19,255 bases of DNA from JBOGXF01 sp050694275 (GTDB lineage Bacteria > Actinomycetota > CADDZG01 > WHSQ01), in NCBI GenBank assembly GCA_050694275.1, contig JBOGXF010000188.1:1-19255 (forward strand), written 5' to 3'. Both the position numbers and the translations under genes were made by a program. Below the pieces are notes generated by a model. It was not told the DNA's origin. It ran no database searches and was given only the letters and a program-made list of their open reading frames with translations. Shown here piece by piece: positions 5,047-13,638 of the stretch. Each line of letters begins with the position of its first letter. Within the stretch, counting starts at the first letter, position 1.

Positions 5047-6471
5047 ATGGCCGACAAGTCCGACTCCTTTGACGTCGTCATCCTGGGCGCCGGTAACGGC
5101 GGGTACTCCCTCGCCTTCAGGGCCGACGCCCTCGGTCTCAAGGTCGCTCTCATCGAGCGAGACAAGACCGGTGGCACCTGTCTGCATCGGGGATGCATCC
5201 CGACCAAGGCACTGTTGCACGCCGCCGATCTCATGGACGAGTTCCGCGCCGCCGGCGAGTTCGGCATCCTCGCGCAGGAGCCCGAATTCGATTGGGGCAA
5301 GGTGTTGAGCTTCAAGGATTCCATCGTCGGTCGCATGTACAAGGGCCTCAGCGGCCTCGTGTCCAAAAAGAAGAACATCACGTTCGTCGAGGGCGAGGGG
5401 CGCCTCACCGACGCCAGGACCGTCGCGGTGAAGACTCAGGACGGCGAGCGCGCGCTCAAGGCCGGCAAGGCCGTCGTTGTCTGCACCGGCTCCTATCCGC
5501 GCGACCTTCCCTTCATCCAGGCCGATGGAGACAGGGTCCACAACTCCAACCATGGACTCGAGGCAAAAGACGTTCCCGGCTCGGTCGTTGTCGTCGGGGG
5601 CAACTACATCGGGCTCGAGTTCGCGAGCGTCTACCGGAGCTTCGGCGCCGAGGTCACCGTGGTCGAGATGCTTGACCGAATCGCCCCCAACGAGGACACG
5701 GATATCTCAGAAGCTCTGATCAAGCTGCTACAGAAGCGCGGGATCAAGTTCCACGTCGGAGTCAAGGTCGGCGACGCAAAGGCCACCGGCGACGGCGTCG
5801 AGATCACAATCGACAAGGACGGCGGTCAGCAAACCCTGGGGGCCGAGCGGATGTTCGTCGCGATCGGGCGTGGTCCTCGCACCGAGGGCATCGGTCTCGA
5901 GGAGGTGGAGGTCGAAACCGACAAGGACTTCATCGTCGTCGACCAAATGTTCAAGACCAGCGTCGACGGCGTCTACGCGATCGGCGACGCGATCTTCGTC
6001 CCCGAAGCGAACTGGCCGCACCCCCAGCTCGCGCACGTGGCGTTCATCGAGGGGATGAAGCTCGCCGAGCACCTCGCCGGCGAGAACGTCACCCCCGTCG
6101 ACTACAAGAACATCCCGCACGTCATCTACTGCCAGCCCGAGGTTGCGTCGGTCGGGCTCACCGAGGATCAGGCCAAAGAGCTCGGCATGCAGGTTCAGAC
6201 GAGGCGGTATCCCTTCTCGGCCCTCGCTCGGGCGCTGATGCTGGGCGGAGGTCAGGGCTTCGTCAAGACGATCGCCGAAAGGGACGGTGCGGTGGTCGGG
6301 GTACACATCGTCGGGCCGCGTGCCTCGGACATCATCACCGAGGCGCAGCTCGCAACCTCGTGGGAGGCCTACCCGGCCGAGCTCGCCGAGCTCATGCACC
6401 CACACCCGACTCTGTCGGAAGCGCTCGGCGAGACGTTCATGGAGCTGGCGGGCAAGCCACTACACGGTTGA
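5047..6471 (+). CDS. lpdA: Dihydrolipoyl dehydrogenase (E3)
   Basis: Flavoprotein disulfide reductase that reoxidises dihydrolipoyl groups on E2 with NAD+; cytoplasmic homodimer, 474 aa, full length for the family. The FAD motif GAGNGG lies at residues 14-19. The redox-active cysteines are C45 and C50 (GGTCLHRGCIP), and the His-Glu pair near the C-terminus is H453 and E458 (HPTLSE). The NAD-binding stretch reads VVGGNYIGLEF, with Asn where the second Gly of GxGxxG normally stands; the codon is AAC at 5602-5604. The gene is separated from E2/E1 by about 5.7 kb holding pyk and three signalling genes, but no other E3 is present, so it probably serves that complex. Mercuric reductase is excluded by the intact E3 active site and the absence of its C-terminal cysteine pair. 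Confidence 0.96.
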   Translation: MADKSDSFDVVILGAGNGGYSLAFRADALGLKVALIERDKTGGTCLHRGCIPTKALLHAADLMDEFRAAGEFGILAQEPEFDWGKVLSFKDSIVGRMYKGLSGLVSKKKNITFVEGEGRLTDARTVAVKTQDGERALKAGKAVVVCTGSYPRDLPFIQADGDRVHNSNHGLEAKDVPGSVVVVGGNYIGLEFASVYRSFGAEVTVVEMLDRIAPNEDTDISEALIKLLQKRGIKFHVGVKVGDAKATGDGVEITIDKDGGQQTLGAERMFVAIGRGPRTEGIGLEEVEVETDKDFIVVDQMFKTSVDGVYAIGDAIFVPEANWPHPQLAHVAFIEGMKLAEHLAGENVTPVDYKNIPHVIYCQPEVASVGLTEDQAKELGMQVQTRRYPFSALARALMLGGGQGFVKTIAERDGAVVGVHIVGPRASDIITEAQLATSWEAYPAELAELMHPHPTLSEALGETFMELAGKPLHG

Positions 6472-6488
6472 CGACCTCAGCGACGTCG

Positions 6489-7907
6489 ATGACGCGGCGC
6501 ACGAAGATCGTCGCGACTCTCGGTCCCGCTACCCGAGACGCGGAATCCATCCGTGAGATCCTGGCTGCAGGAGTGGACGTCGTGCGCCTCAACTTCGCCC
6601 ACGACATCCCTGAGGTGCACGCGGAAGCCGCCAACCTGGCCCGAGCAGAGGCGGCGGCGCTCGGGCGAGTGGTCGGCGTCTTCGTGGATCTTCCCGGCCC
6701 CAAGATGCGCACCGGCCCGATCCGCGGCGAGCAGGTCGTGCTCGAGGCAGGACGGGAGTTCGCCCTGACGGCCGCCGACGTCGACGGAGACGACCGACGC
6801 GTCTCGACCTCCGTCGACGATCTCCCAAGCATGGTCGCGCCGGGCGACGAGATCTACCTCGCCGACGGTCAGATCGTGCTCCAGGTCGACAGGATCGAAG
6901 GGCCCGACGTGATTACGAGGGTGTTCCGGCGCGGCGTGCTGCGATCGCGCAAGGGGATGCACCTGCCCGCCGCCGAAGGACGCGTCAAGGCGTTTACACC
7001 CGAGGACAGAACAGCACTCGAGCACGCGCTCGCCCTCGAGTCCGATCTGGTAGGGCTTTCGTTCGTGCGCGATGCGGAAGATCTCCGCCGGGCCCGCGCG
7101 GCCCTTCCCGAGAGGGGTCACAACCCACAGCTCGTCGCAAAGATAGAGACCGCCTCGGCTCTCGAGAACCTCGATGAGATCATCGCCGAGGCGGATGCGG
7201 TGATGGTCGCGCGGGGCGACCTCGGGATTCAGACATCACTCGAGCGAATGCCGCTGATCCAAAAGGAGATAATCCAGAAGTGCAACCGGGGCGGCGTCCC
7301 GGTCATCACGGCCACGCAAATGCTCGAATCGATGACTCACTCGCCGCTCCCATCACGTGCCGAGGTCTCGGATGTCGCCAACGCGGTACTCGATGGATCG
7401 GACGCGCTGATGTTGTCCGAGGAGACGGCGGTCGGAGACCAACCAGCGTCCGCGGTCGCGACGATGGCGACGACCGCGCTTGCGGCGGAGGCCGGAAGCA
7501 GGGCCGAGTCGCATGCAATTCCCGCGGGCCGCGACGATCCCGTGGCATGGGCCGTCGCCCACGCCGCGGTTGAGGCGTCGGAGGACCTCGGCGTCGCGGC
7601 GATCCTCTGCCCCACGCAGGGCGGAGCCACGCCGAGACGCGTCGCGGCTTTCAGGCCCAGCGTGAGGATCGTCGGAATGTCGGCACGGTCCGAGACGCTC
7701 GGCGGTCTCGCGCTCGTTTGGGGAGTCGTTCCCCTGGCGTTGACGCAATCCGAAGACCCGCGCGACACGGCCGAGGACGTGGCCCGGGCCACGCGCAGCG
7801 CGCTCGAGGCCGGGCTGGTGAGCGAGGGAGACCTGGTAACCGTGGTGGCCGGAAGCCCCGGCCGGCGCGCCGGGCGCACCGATTACATGCGCATCGCGCG
7901 CGCCTGA
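6489..7907 (+). CDS. pyk: Pyruvate kinase
   Basis: Converts phosphoenolpyruvate and ADP to pyruvate and ATP in glycolysis; 472 aa. The A domain starts RTKIVATLGP, with R33 and N35 (VRLNFAHD), the catalytic Lys K218 with the Mg ligand E220 (VAKIE), and D244 in MVARGDLG. The B domain is at about 70-165 and the C domain from about 345 to the end. At the monovalent-cation site the sequence is D67-L-P-G-P-K72, with Lys where K+-dependent enzymes have Glu117 (rabbit numbering), and Ala37 replaces Ser77. This predicts activity without K+. The ATG at 6489 is 17 nt after lpdA and has no clear Shine-Dalgarno. A TTG at 6468 overlapping the lpdA stop is an alternative start, adding 7 residues. Co-transcription with lpdA is likely. 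Confidence 0.96.
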   Translation: MTRRTKIVATLGPATRDAESIREILAAGVDVVRLNFAHDIPEVHAEAANLARAEAAALGRVVGVFVDLPGPKMRTGPIRGEQVVLEAGREFALTAADVDGDDRRVSTSVDDLPSMVAPGDEIYLADGQIVLQVDRIEGPDVITRVFRRGVLRSRKGMHLPAAEGRVKAFTPEDRTALEHALALESDLVGLSFVRDAEDLRRARAALPERGHNPQLVAKIETASALENLDEIIAEADAVMVARGDLGIQTSLERMPLIQKEIIQKCNRGGVPVITATQMLESMTHSPLPSRAEVSDVANAVLDGSDALMLSEETAVGDQPASAVATMATTALAAEAGSRAESHAIPAGRDDPVAWAVAHAAVEASEDLGVAAILCPTQGGATPRRVAAFRPSVRIVGMSARSETLGGLALVWGVVPLALTQSEDPRDTAEDVARATRSALEAGLVSEGDLVTVVAGSPGRRAGRTDYMRIARA

Positions 7908-7935
7908 CGCAGGCATCTCCTGCAGGACCAAGAAC

Positions 7936-7941
7936 TAAGAT
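7936..7941 (+). promoter_or_regulatory. Possible -10 box for the signalling cassette
   Basis: TAAGAT lies 29 nt before the histidine kinase ATG at 7971, which itself has AGGAG at 7962-7966. The 63-bp gap after pyk is the only place for a promoter here. No clear -35 was found, so this is tentative. Confidence 0.25.
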
Positions 7942-7970
7942 CAAGCGGCGCGACCAACGGCAGGAGTGTC

Positions 7971-10283
7971 ATGGATCACGAACAAGAAGAGCGGATGTCG
8001 AGCGACGAGATCTGGCACAGCAGCTTCGACCATTCGCTGCTCGGCATGACCGTGATGGATCCGCACGGTAGATACCTCCGGGTCAACCGGCGGTTCTGCG
8101 AGATGACCGGCTATTCCGAGGAAGAGTTGATCGGCGCCAACATGGCCTCGATCACTCACCCGGAGGATGTCGATTCCGGTCGCGAGGCGCTGCGCCAGCT
8201 CAGAGAGGGAGAGGTCCGAGCCCGGGGCTCCGAGAAACGCTACGTCAGGAAGGACGGGAGCATCTTGTGGGTGCTCATCAGTGGTTTCGTCGTTGCCGAC
8301 GGAGCGGTACGGCCGGCGCGATTCGTGGCCCAGATCCAGGACATCACGCAGCGGAAGCTCAACGAGGAACGCTTGCGGCGACGAGAGGCGGAGCTTGCCG
8401 AAGCTCAATCGATCGCCGGGCTGGGAAGCTGGGATCGCGATCTCAAGGGTGGCACGGTGACATGGTCGGATGAGCTCTTCCGCATCTACGGCTTCGACGC
8501 GAGCCGGCCTCCGCCCACGCGAGAGGAGCTTAGGCAACACATTCATCCGGAGGACAGACTTCTCGTGTCGGAGGCGATGGAGGCACGGGACGGGAGAGAT
8601 TCTTTTGAATTCGATTTCCGCTTCGTGCGTCCCAGTGGCGCGATCCGCACGATCCACGCCCGCGGGAGGATCGTCAGAGACGAAGGCATTCGTGTCAGGC
8701 TTTACGGGACCGCCCAGGACGTCACCGAGCGACGGGAGGCGGAGGCAGCCATGGAGGCCTCGCTCTCGCTCCTTGAGTCGACGCTCGAATCGACGGCGGA
8801 CGGAATCCTCGTCGTCGACCAACACGGGAAGATAGTTCGCTACAACCAGAAGTTTCTCGACATGTGGAGGATCCCACCCGACGTCATCGAGTCGCGGGAC
8901 GACGACGCGGCTCTCCAGTTCGTCCTCGATCAACTGAAGCATCCTGACGAGTTCCTGGCCCACGTCAGGGAGCTATACGCGCGTCCGGACGAGAGCGACT
9001 TCGACACGCTCGAGTTCAAGGACGGTCGGGTCGTCGAGCGCTACTCGATCCCCCAGAAGATCGGCGGGGTAAGCGTCGGGCGCGTGTGGAACTTCCGAGA
9101 CGTCACGGAACGCCGAGCCCTCGAGGAGCAGCTCCGCCGAATTCAGAAGATGGAGGCAGTGGGACGACTTGCGGGAGGGGTCGCGCACGACTTCAACAAT
9201 CTTCTGACGACCATTCTCGGATACTCCGACCTCCTTCTGGAAGAAGGCGCGCTGGGACCCGACGCGAGGAACGACATACTCGAGATCAAGCGGACCGCCC
9301 AGGTGGGGGCGAACATCGCCGGGCAGTTGCTCGACATCAGCAAGAGGCGGGTGCGACGTCTCGAAGTCATCGAGCTCGACGCCGTTGTCGATGAGCTCCG
9401 TCCGGTGCTGAGTCGACTTCTCGGCGAGGACATCGAGCTTCGCATTCGGCACTCAGGGAGTCGCCCGGTCATCGAATGGGATCGGGGTCAGCTGGAGCAG
9501 GTCATCCTCAACCTCGCGGTCAACGCGCGCGATGCGATGCCGGCGGGTGGGACGTTCACACTGGAGATAGCCCGTTTCTCATCGGACGGTGCCGACCCTT
9601 CCTTTGCGGCGCTGGGACTGCAGGGCGACTACGTGCTGATCAGCGCGATAGACACCGGCGAGGGCATGGATCGGGAGCTTCGGGATCGCGTGTTCGAACC
9701 GTTCTTCACCACCAAGGAGGACAGAGGATCGTCGGGACTCGGCCTCTGGACCGTCTACAGCATCGTGCAGCAGCACCAAGGGATCATCACCATCGAGAGC
9801 GAGCCCGGTCTCGGGACCGCCCTCCGCATCTACATGAAGACCGTAGGAGAGACCTGCGAAACGACGGGGGAACTCCCGGAGCGGCGCGAGCCGTCTGGCA
9901 CCGAGACGGTTCTCGTGGTCGAGGACGAGCCCGGAGTTCGAGAGGTCGCCCGTCGGGCCCTGGCACGCCGTGGCTACAACGTTCTCGAGGCGGCGACGGG
10001 GGAAGAGGCCATTTACATGGCGCGACATCACGCGGGAGCCATCCATCTCTTGCTCACCGACGTCGTCATGCCCGGCATGGACGGTCTCGAGCTCGCGCGG
10101 CACCTATCCGAAACCCACCCCGAGACGCGGATCCTCTACATGTCGGGGTATCCCGGAGAGGCGACTCTCGGCGAGGATCATGAGGTTGCGTCGGACGATT
10201 TCCTCGCCAAGCCCTTTGCGCAAGACGCCCTCGCCTCCAAGGTCCGCGAGGTTCTCGACCGAGAGAAGACCGGCTCGCCATGA
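7971..10283 (+). CDS. Soluble PAS-PAS-PAS hybrid sensor histidine kinase with C-terminal receiver
   Basis: Two-component sensor of 770 aa without signal peptide or membrane segments, so it senses a cytoplasmic cue. PAS domains lie at about 12-127, 140-253 and 265-380. The second has the PAC-type ending GTAQDVTERR, and the first ends in a similar FVAQIQDITQRK. The dimerisation domain carries H406 (GGVAHDFNNLL). The ATPase domain has an N box (NLAVNARDAM), G1 (DTGEGM), F box (FEPFFTTK) and G2 (GSSGLGLW). A receiver domain at about 645-765 has the phospho-acceptor D697 (LLLTDVVMPG) and K748. No heme- or flavin-binding signature was recognised in the PAS domains, so the signal is unknown. The gene overlaps the next response regulator by 4 nt (ATGA), which makes them a likely pair. 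No Hpt domain is encoded nearby to link the two receivers. Confidence 0.94.
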   Translation: MDHEQEERMSSDEIWHSSFDHSLLGMTVMDPHGRYLRVNRRFCEMTGYSEEELIGANMASITHPEDVDSGREALRQLREGEVRARGSEKRYVRKDGSILWVLISGFVVADGAVRPARFVAQIQDITQRKLNEERLRRREAELAEAQSIAGLGSWDRDLKGGTVTWSDELFRIYGFDASRPPPTREELRQHIHPEDRLLVSEAMEARDGRDSFEFDFRFVRPSGAIRTIHARGRIVRDEGIRVRLYGTAQDVTERREAEAAMEASLSLLESTLESTADGILVVDQHGKIVRYNQKFLDMWRIPPDVIESRDDDAALQFVLDQLKHPDEFLAHVRELYARPDESDFDTLEFKDGRVVERYSIPQKIGGVSVGRVWNFRDVTERRALEEQLRRIQKMEAVGRLAGGVAHDFNNLLTTILGYSDLLLEEGALGPDARNDILEIKRTAQVGANIAGQLLDISKRRVRRLEVIELDAVVDELRPVLSRLLGEDIELRIRHSGSRPVIEWDRGQLEQVILNLAVNARDAMPAGGTFTLEIARFSSDGADPSFAALGLQGDYVLISAIDTGEGMDRELRDRVFEPFFTTKEDRGSSGLGLWTVYSIVQQHQGIITIESEPGLGTALRIYMKTVGETCETTGELPERREPSGTETVLVVEDEPGVREVARRALARRGYNVLEAATGEEAIYMARHHAGAIHLLLTDVVMPGMDGLELARHLSETHPETRILYMSGYPGEATLGEDHEVASDDFLAKPFAQDALASKVREVLDREKTGSP

Positions 10284-10948
10284 GGGTTCTCATCGCAGAC
10301 GATGAGCCGAGGGTCGTGGGTCTGCTGCGACGGGTGCTGGGACGGGAGGGTTACGAGTGCGATGTCGCGCCCACCGGCGCCGAAGCGTTGTCACGAGCTC
10401 GGACGGGTGACTACGATGTGATCGTTCTCGACATACTCATGCCCCCTCCGGATGGCATCGAGGTGTGCCGCCGTCTGCGGGAGCTCGGCCACTGGACTCC
10501 GGTGTTGCTGCTGTCTGCCAGGGGGTCGATCGAGGACCGGGTCACGGGACTGGACGCCGGAGCGGATGACTACCTTCCCAAACCCTTCGCGATCGCAGAG
10601 TTGACTGCGCGGCTCCGCTCGTTGGTCCGCCGTCAGGGTGCCGAGGACCAACAGCTTGCCTGCGGCGGGGTGACCATGAATCTGTCGACGCGGCGAGTCA
10701 CGAGGAACGATCGGGACATCGCCCTGACGCCGAAAGAGTTCAGCCTTCTCGAGATGTTCTTGCGCCGTCCGGGTGAGGTCCTGAGCCGCCGCGCGATTCT
10801 CGACGAAGTATGGGATTTCGCCTACGACGGCGCGAACGTCGTCGATGTCTACGTCCGTTACCTCCGAAGCAAGATCGACGATCCCTTCGGGACGGACTCG
10901 ATCGAGTCGATCCGGGGCGTCGGTTACCGCTGGCGAGCAGTGACCTAA
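10280..10948 (+). CDS. OmpR/PhoB-family response regulator
   Basis: DNA-binding response regulator of 222 aa. The receiver domain (about 1-118) has the acidic pocket D7-D8-E9, the phospho-acceptor D51 (VIVLD), S79 and K101 (LPKPFA). The winged-helix effector domain (about 125-219) has the family signature ALTPKEFSLLEMFLRRPGEV and ends in SIRGVGYRWR. The ATG at 10280 overlaps the stop of the hybrid kinase, so translation is coupled and that kinase is the probable partner. OmpR-type regulators usually pair with membrane-bound kinases, so a soluble PAS hybrid kinase is a less common partner. Target genes cannot be read from the window. Confidence 0.95.
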   Translation: MRVLIADDEPRVVGLLRRVLGREGYECDVAPTGAEALSRARTGDYDVIVLDILMPPPDGIEVCRRLRELGHWTPVLLLSARGSIEDRVTGLDAGADDYLPKPFAIAELTARLRSLVRRQGAEDQQLACGGVTMNLSTRRVTRNDRDIALTPKEFSLLEMFLRRPGEVLSRRAILDEVWDFAYDGANVVDVYVRYLRSKIDDPFGTDSIESIRGVGYRWRAVT

Positions 10949-10988
10949 CAGCGTTCTCTCATTGTTTTCTCATCGTATATGGGGAAAA

Positions 10989-12125
10989 ATGCCAACTACG
11001 GTGGGAATCTCCTCGGGCAGCGATGGCCACGGGCACGACGGACCTTTCGACTCGCGCGGGCGGATTCTCATCGTCGACGACGATGACGGTTCACGCCGGC
11101 TGCTGATTCATATCCTGAAGAGAGTCGGTTATGAGTGCGACGAAGCAGCGGATGTCGACGGAGCGCGGGGCAAGCTCGAGGAGAATGCCTTCGACGTCGT
11201 CCTGACCGATATGACGATGCCCGGATCCTCGGGCATCGACTTGATCGAGCACGTCAGCGCGATCCATCCCTCGGTAGCCACGATCATGGTTAGTGGGAGG
11301 GACGACCCCGACCTCGCCGAACGTGCTCTAAGGATCGGGGCGTACGGTTACATCGTTAAACCCTTCAGAGCGAACGACATCATCATCAACGTTTCGAACG
11401 CCCTGTTCAGGCGCTCCCTCGAGATTCAGAATCGCCGGCATCGGGACAATCTGAAGGAGATGGTGCGAGAGCGCACATCCGAGCTGTGGAACGCGATACA
11501 GCAGCTCGAACGCACTCAGCAGGAGTTGCGGACATCGCGGCGCGAGACTATCGAGCGTCTCGCTATCGCGGCCGAACTGAGAGATGACCAGACGGCCAGC
11601 CACATTCGACGGATGAGCCGTTATTGTGAGCTCCTCGCTCGGAAGACCGGAGCGGACGCCGAGAGGTGCGAGTCAATCAAGCTTGCCGGCGCGATGCACG
11701 ACGTCGGCAAGATAGGAATCCCCGACAACATCTTGCTAAAGCCGAGCGAGCTGACGCCCGGCGAATACGAGCTTATGAAGCAGCATGCGGAACTCGGCCA
11801 CCAGATCCTCGCCGGATCGAAATCCGAGACGCTCGACATCGCGGCCACCATCGCGCTGACTCACCACGAACGGCTGGACGGAGGAGGCTACCCGCGTGGG
11901 TTGTCCGGTGATGAGATCCCCATTGAGGGGCGCATTGCCGGAATCGCCGACGTGTTCGATGCGGTAACCACGGATCGTGTCTATCGCAAGGCTTACAGCC
12001 TCGGCGAGGGAATCGAGATCATGAAAGAGGGCAGGGGGCGAAGCTTCGACTCAGACCTCCTCGATGTGTTCCTGGACTCGATGGTCGAAGTCCTCGAGGT
12101 GAAGGCCGCCGCCGAGGCCGCCTGA
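10989..12125 (+). CDS. REC-HD-GYP response regulator (c-di-GMP phosphodiesterase)
   Basis: Phosphorylation-controlled enzyme expected to hydrolyse cyclic di-GMP; 378 aa from the ATG at 10989, which follows GGGGA at 10981-10985. A TTG at 10962 would add nine residues but has no better site. The receiver domain (about 24-140) has D30-D-D-D, phospho-acceptor D74 (VVLTDMTMPG) and K124. A coiled coil follows at about 143-190. The HD-GYP domain (about 185-370) shows the metal pair H237-D238 (AMHDVGKIGIPD), HHE at 292-294, GYP at 300-302 and D321/D324 (GIADVFDA). All the catalytic motifs are intact. It lies 40 bp after the OmpR-type regulator, so it probably belongs to the same phosphorelay, linking the kinase's signal to c-di-GMP turnover. 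Confidence 0.95.
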   Translation: MPTTVGISSGSDGHGHDGPFDSRGRILIVDDDDGSRRLLIHILKRVGYECDEAADVDGARGKLEENAFDVVLTDMTMPGSSGIDLIEHVSAIHPSVATIMVSGRDDPDLAERALRIGAYGYIVKPFRANDIIINVSNALFRRSLEIQNRRHRDNLKEMVRERTSELWNAIQQLERTQQELRTSRRETIERLAIAAELRDDQTASHIRRMSRYCELLARKTGADAERCESIKLAGAMHDVGKIGIPDNILLKPSELTPGEYELMKQHAELGHQILAGSKSETLDIAATIALTHHERLDGGGYPRGLSGDEIPIEGRIAGIADVFDAVTTDRVYRKAYSLGEGIEIMKEGRGRSFDSDLLDVFLDSMVEVLEVKAAAEAA

Positions 12126-12200
12126 CCACCTATCCGCTTGCTGAGAGACCGAACCGCGCCGGGCGGTACTCTGGTCTCCTGTCGACTTCGATTTCTCTCA

Positions 12201-12210
12201 AGGGGGAGGG
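12201..12210 (+). promoter_or_regulatory. Strong ribosome binding site of the E2 gene
   Basis: AGGGGGAGGG ends 9 nt before ATG 12220. It fixes the start of the first gene in the dehydrogenase operon. Confidence 0.55.
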
Positions 12211-12219
12211 GCCGGCCTG

Positions 12220-13626
12220 ATGGCAACCGAGATCAAGATGCCTCAACTGGGCGAGTCGGTCGTGGAGGGGACGATCACGAAATGGCTCAAGCAGGAGGGC
12301 GACACCATCGACGAGGACGAGCTTCTCGTAGAGGTGTCCACCGACAAGGTCGACTCCGAGGTGCCCTCGTCGGCCGCGGGAACGATTCAGAAGCTCCTCG
12401 TTCCGGAAGGAGAGACCGTCAAGGTCGGGACCCCGATCGCGCTGATCGGCGAGGCCGGCGAGGCTCCCGCGCAGGCCGAAGAGGAAGAACAGGCCGCGCC
12501 CGAGGCCAAAGCCGAAGCCGAGGAGCCCGCGCCCGCCCCACAAGAAGAGAGGGCAGAGAAGGAAGAAGAAGAGGCGCCGGCCGCCGAGGCAAAGCAAGCC
12601 GAGCCCGCGGAGGCGGAAGGCCCTCCCGAGCAGGTCGCCGAGACCGAACAACGACGCCCCGAACGGCCCCCGGGGGACGTCTCGAAGCGCGGCATCATCT
12701 CGCCGCTCGTCAGGCGTCTCGCCGACGAGCACGATGTCGATCTGGACGAGGTGGACGGGACCGGGACCGGAGGCCGCATCCGCAAACAGGACGTCCTGCG
12801 GCACGTCGAGACGAGAAAGGCCCGCCCCGCAGCGAAGCCGGCCGCGGCCGCCGAGCCCGCGCCCGAGGTTGCCGAAGAGGCCGCTCCCGCGGCCCGGGCG
12901 GTCGGCGGTGGCGAGGAGCTGGTGCCGTGGACGAACGTCCGCCGCCGCACCGCCGAACACATGGTCGCCTCGGCGCGCGAGACCGCGCGTGCGTGGAACG
13001 CGGTAGAGGCCGACTGGACGAAAATCGTCGAGCTCCGGACTCGTGCCAAGGACTCGTTCAAGGAGCGTGAGGGCTTCAGCCTGACCTACATGCCTTTTCT
13101 CGCCAAGGTCGTGTGCGACACGCTCCTGGAGATGCCCGAGGTCAACGCCAGCTTCGACGAGGAGAACAAGGCCAATCTCGTCAAGCACTACGTAAACCTC
13201 GGCGTGGCGGTTGCTCTCGAAGGAGGGGGGCTCATAGTCCCCGTCGTCAAGGGAGCGGACGAGAGAAATCTGGTCGGCCTGGCGCGCGCCATCAACGACG
13301 TCGTCACCAGAACCCGCACGAGGAAGCTGTCACCCGACGATATTGCCGGGGGAACCTTCACGATCACGAACCCGGGCCCCTTCGGATCGATCATCTCCGT
13401 ACCGATCATCCCGCGCGGTCAAGCCGCAATCCTGGGATTCGAAGCGATAGAGAAGCGGGTGGTCGTAACCGACGACGATGCGATCGCGGTACGCAGTCGG
13501 GGCTTCTTATCGCTGTCGTGGGACCACCGGATCATCGACGGTGCGGAGGCTGCGCGCTTTCTCTCTCGCCTGAAAGAGCGTGTCGAGACGACCGACTTCA
13601 CCGACGAGTTGTCGAAATATCTGTAG
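12220..13626 (+). CDS. Dihydrolipoamide acyltransferase (E2) of a 2-oxoacid dehydrogenase complex
   Basis: Core of the 2-oxoacid dehydrogenase complex, 468 aa; transfers the acyl group from lipoyl to CoA. One lipoyl domain (about 1-80) carries the lipoylated lysine K43 in VSTDKVDSEVPS. A linker of about 70 residues is very rich in Ala, Glu and Pro. The E1/E3-binding domain lies at about 155-195 (ISPLVRRLADEHDVDLDEV). A second Ala/Pro/Glu linker leads to the catalytic domain (about 235-465), with the active-site motif DHRIIDG near 434-440. It opens the E2-lipB-E1 alpha-E1 beta-lipA operon. Sequence alone does not separate branched-chain, pyruvate and 2-oxoglutarate E2s. The adjacent branched-chain-type E1 genes point to a bkdB-like role, although its N-terminus also resembles the pyruvate/oxoglutarate E2s of actinobacteria. 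Confidence 0.95.
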   Translation: MATEIKMPQLGESVVEGTITKWLKQEGDTIDEDELLVEVSTDKVDSEVPSSAAGTIQKLLVPEGETVKVGTPIALIGEAGEAPAQAEEEEQAAPEAKAEAEEPAPAPQEERAEKEEEEAPAAEAKQAEPAEAEGPPEQVAETEQRRPERPPGDVSKRGIISPLVRRLADEHDVDLDEVDGTGTGGRIRKQDVLRHVETRKARPAAKPAAAAEPAPEVAEEAAPAARAVGGGEELVPWTNVRRRTAEHMVASARETARAWNAVEADWTKIVELRTRAKDSFKEREGFSLTYMPFLAKVVCDTLLEMPEVNASFDEENKANLVKHYVNLGVAVALEGGGLIVPVVKGADERNLVGLARAINDVVTRTRTRKLSPDDIAGGTFTITNPGPFGSIISVPIIPRGQAAILGFEAIEKRVVVTDDDAIAVRSRGFLSLSWDHRIIDGAEAARFLSRLKERVETTDFTDELSKYL

Positions 13627-13638
13627 AGAGGAAGACAG

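Noticed and set aside
4938..5408. Extension of the small minus-strand gene into lpdA
   Set aside because: It would overlap the E3 active-site region in antisense; the ATG at 4937 gives a clean small protein.
6360..6488. N-terminal extension of pyruvate kinase into lpdA
   Set aside because: Residues before MTRRTKIVATLGP match nothing in the family and overlap the E3 C-terminus.
7909..7923. GCAGG-CATCT-CCTGC hairpin after pyk as terminator
   Set aside because: The stem has only 5 bp and no T-run, which is too weak to call.
12138..12172. TTGCTG and TACTCT as a promoter before E2
   Set aside because: Spacing between them is 23 bp, too long for a standard sigma factor site.
12470..12660. Ala/Glu/Pro-rich stretch in E2 as a separate repeat or frameshift
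   Set aside because: Flexible linkers of this kind are normal between E2 domains and the frame is continuous.
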